From Candidatus Zhuqueibacterota bacterium (GTDB lineage Bacteria; Zhuqueibacterota; Zhuqueibacteria; Zhuqueibacterales; Zhuqueibacteraceae), in the NCBI GenBank assembly GCA_013361015.1, contig JABWAN010000451.1, positions 1 through 5,448 of the forward strand: DNA of 5,448 bases, given 5' to 3'. Every line of letters starts with the position of its first letter. Position 1 is the first letter of the stretch. The position numbers and the translations under genes are program-made. Below are positions 5,274 to 5,448 of this stretch, piece by piece. The notes beneath the pieces were generated by a model. The model did not search any database and was not told the DNA's origin. It saw nothing but the letters and a program-made list of their open reading frames with translations.

Positions 5274-5448
5274 TTATGTGCGTTTGATCAGGTTGGCAGC
5301 TTGCAGGCGGTTTTGCACGTGCAGTTTATCGAGGATGTTTCGCAGGTGTGAGCGAACGGTGTTTTCAGAAATGAACAGGCTCTCTGCAATTTCGCGGTTT
5401 TTCAAACCCTCTGCAACCAGATGCAGCACTTCCAGTTCGCGGTCGCTC
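5274..5448 (-). CDS. LuxR/NarL-type transcriptional regulator, C-terminal DNA-binding domain (5' end outside window)
   Basis: The last 57 residues of a regulator run off the right edge; the stop TAA is at 5276-5274. They make up nearly a whole GerE/LuxR helix-turn-helix: D-R-E-L-E-V-L (2-8), L-V-A-E-G-L-K-N-R-E-I-A-E-S-L (10-24), recognition helix I-S-E-N-T-V-R-S-H-L-R-N-I-L-D-K-L (26-42), then V-Q-N-R-L-Q-A-A (44-51). The domain binds DNA, usually as a dimer. The sensory part lies outside the window, so a two-component receiver, a MalT-type ATPase or an autoinducer-binding domain are all possible. It is upstream of and in the same orientation as the peroxidase gene but separated by a terminator. 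A regulatory link, perhaps through the 5102-5132 repeat, is only a guess. Confidence 0.9.
   Translation of the reverse strand, partial: SDRELEVLHLVAEGLKNREIAESLFISENTVRSHLRNILDKLHVQNRLQAANLIKRT

Overview
The window holds two unrelated blocks of bacterial genes that meet at about position 3507-3522. I see no tRNA, rRNA, CRISPR array or transposase gene, and no gene-free stretch longer than about 250 bases.

Left block (1 to about 3522, + strand) is a fragment of a surface-polysaccharide cluster. It contains the C-terminal end of a probable family 2 glycosyltransferase, a complete WecG/TagA/CpsF (GT26) glycosyltransferase 20 bases downstream, a 250-base gap with a small MITE-like inverted-repeat element, a complete asparagine synthase-type amidotransferase (639 aa), a strong intrinsic terminator, and the first 31 codons of an NAD-dependent sugar epimerase/dehydratase. 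Glycosyltransferases, an AsnB-like amidotransferase and a nucleotide-sugar SDR commonly sit together in exopolysaccharide or O-antigen loci. The sequence is rich in GCGC/CGCG strings. It looks like a moderately high-GC bacterium, but I cannot place it more precisely.

Right block (about 3507 to 5448, all genes on the - strand) concerns periplasmic or extracytoplasmic redox. Read leftward, it has the DNA-binding tail of a LuxR/NarL-type regulator, an intrinsic terminator, a promoter candidate with an 8-bp inverted repeat in the leader, a lipoprotein di-haem cytochrome c peroxidase, a second terminator, and the N-terminal two thirds of an MsrQ (YedZ) haem-binding membrane subunit. The style (lipid-anchored peroxidase, codon use, little GCGC repetition) differs from the left block and would fit, for example, a Chloroflexota-like genome, though this is a guess.

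The most striking observation is the join. A + strand epimerase and a - strand msrQ are both cut at the same point, and each loses its 3' end. About 16 bases there read sensibly as either gene. This is the signature of an assembly or amplification chimera through a short shared word, or much less likely of a real microhomology-mediated rearrangement. I found no convincing new biological system. Secondary points of interest are the MITE-like element with apparent TA target duplication, and an amidotransferase whose glutamine-pocket motif lacks the usual glutamate.
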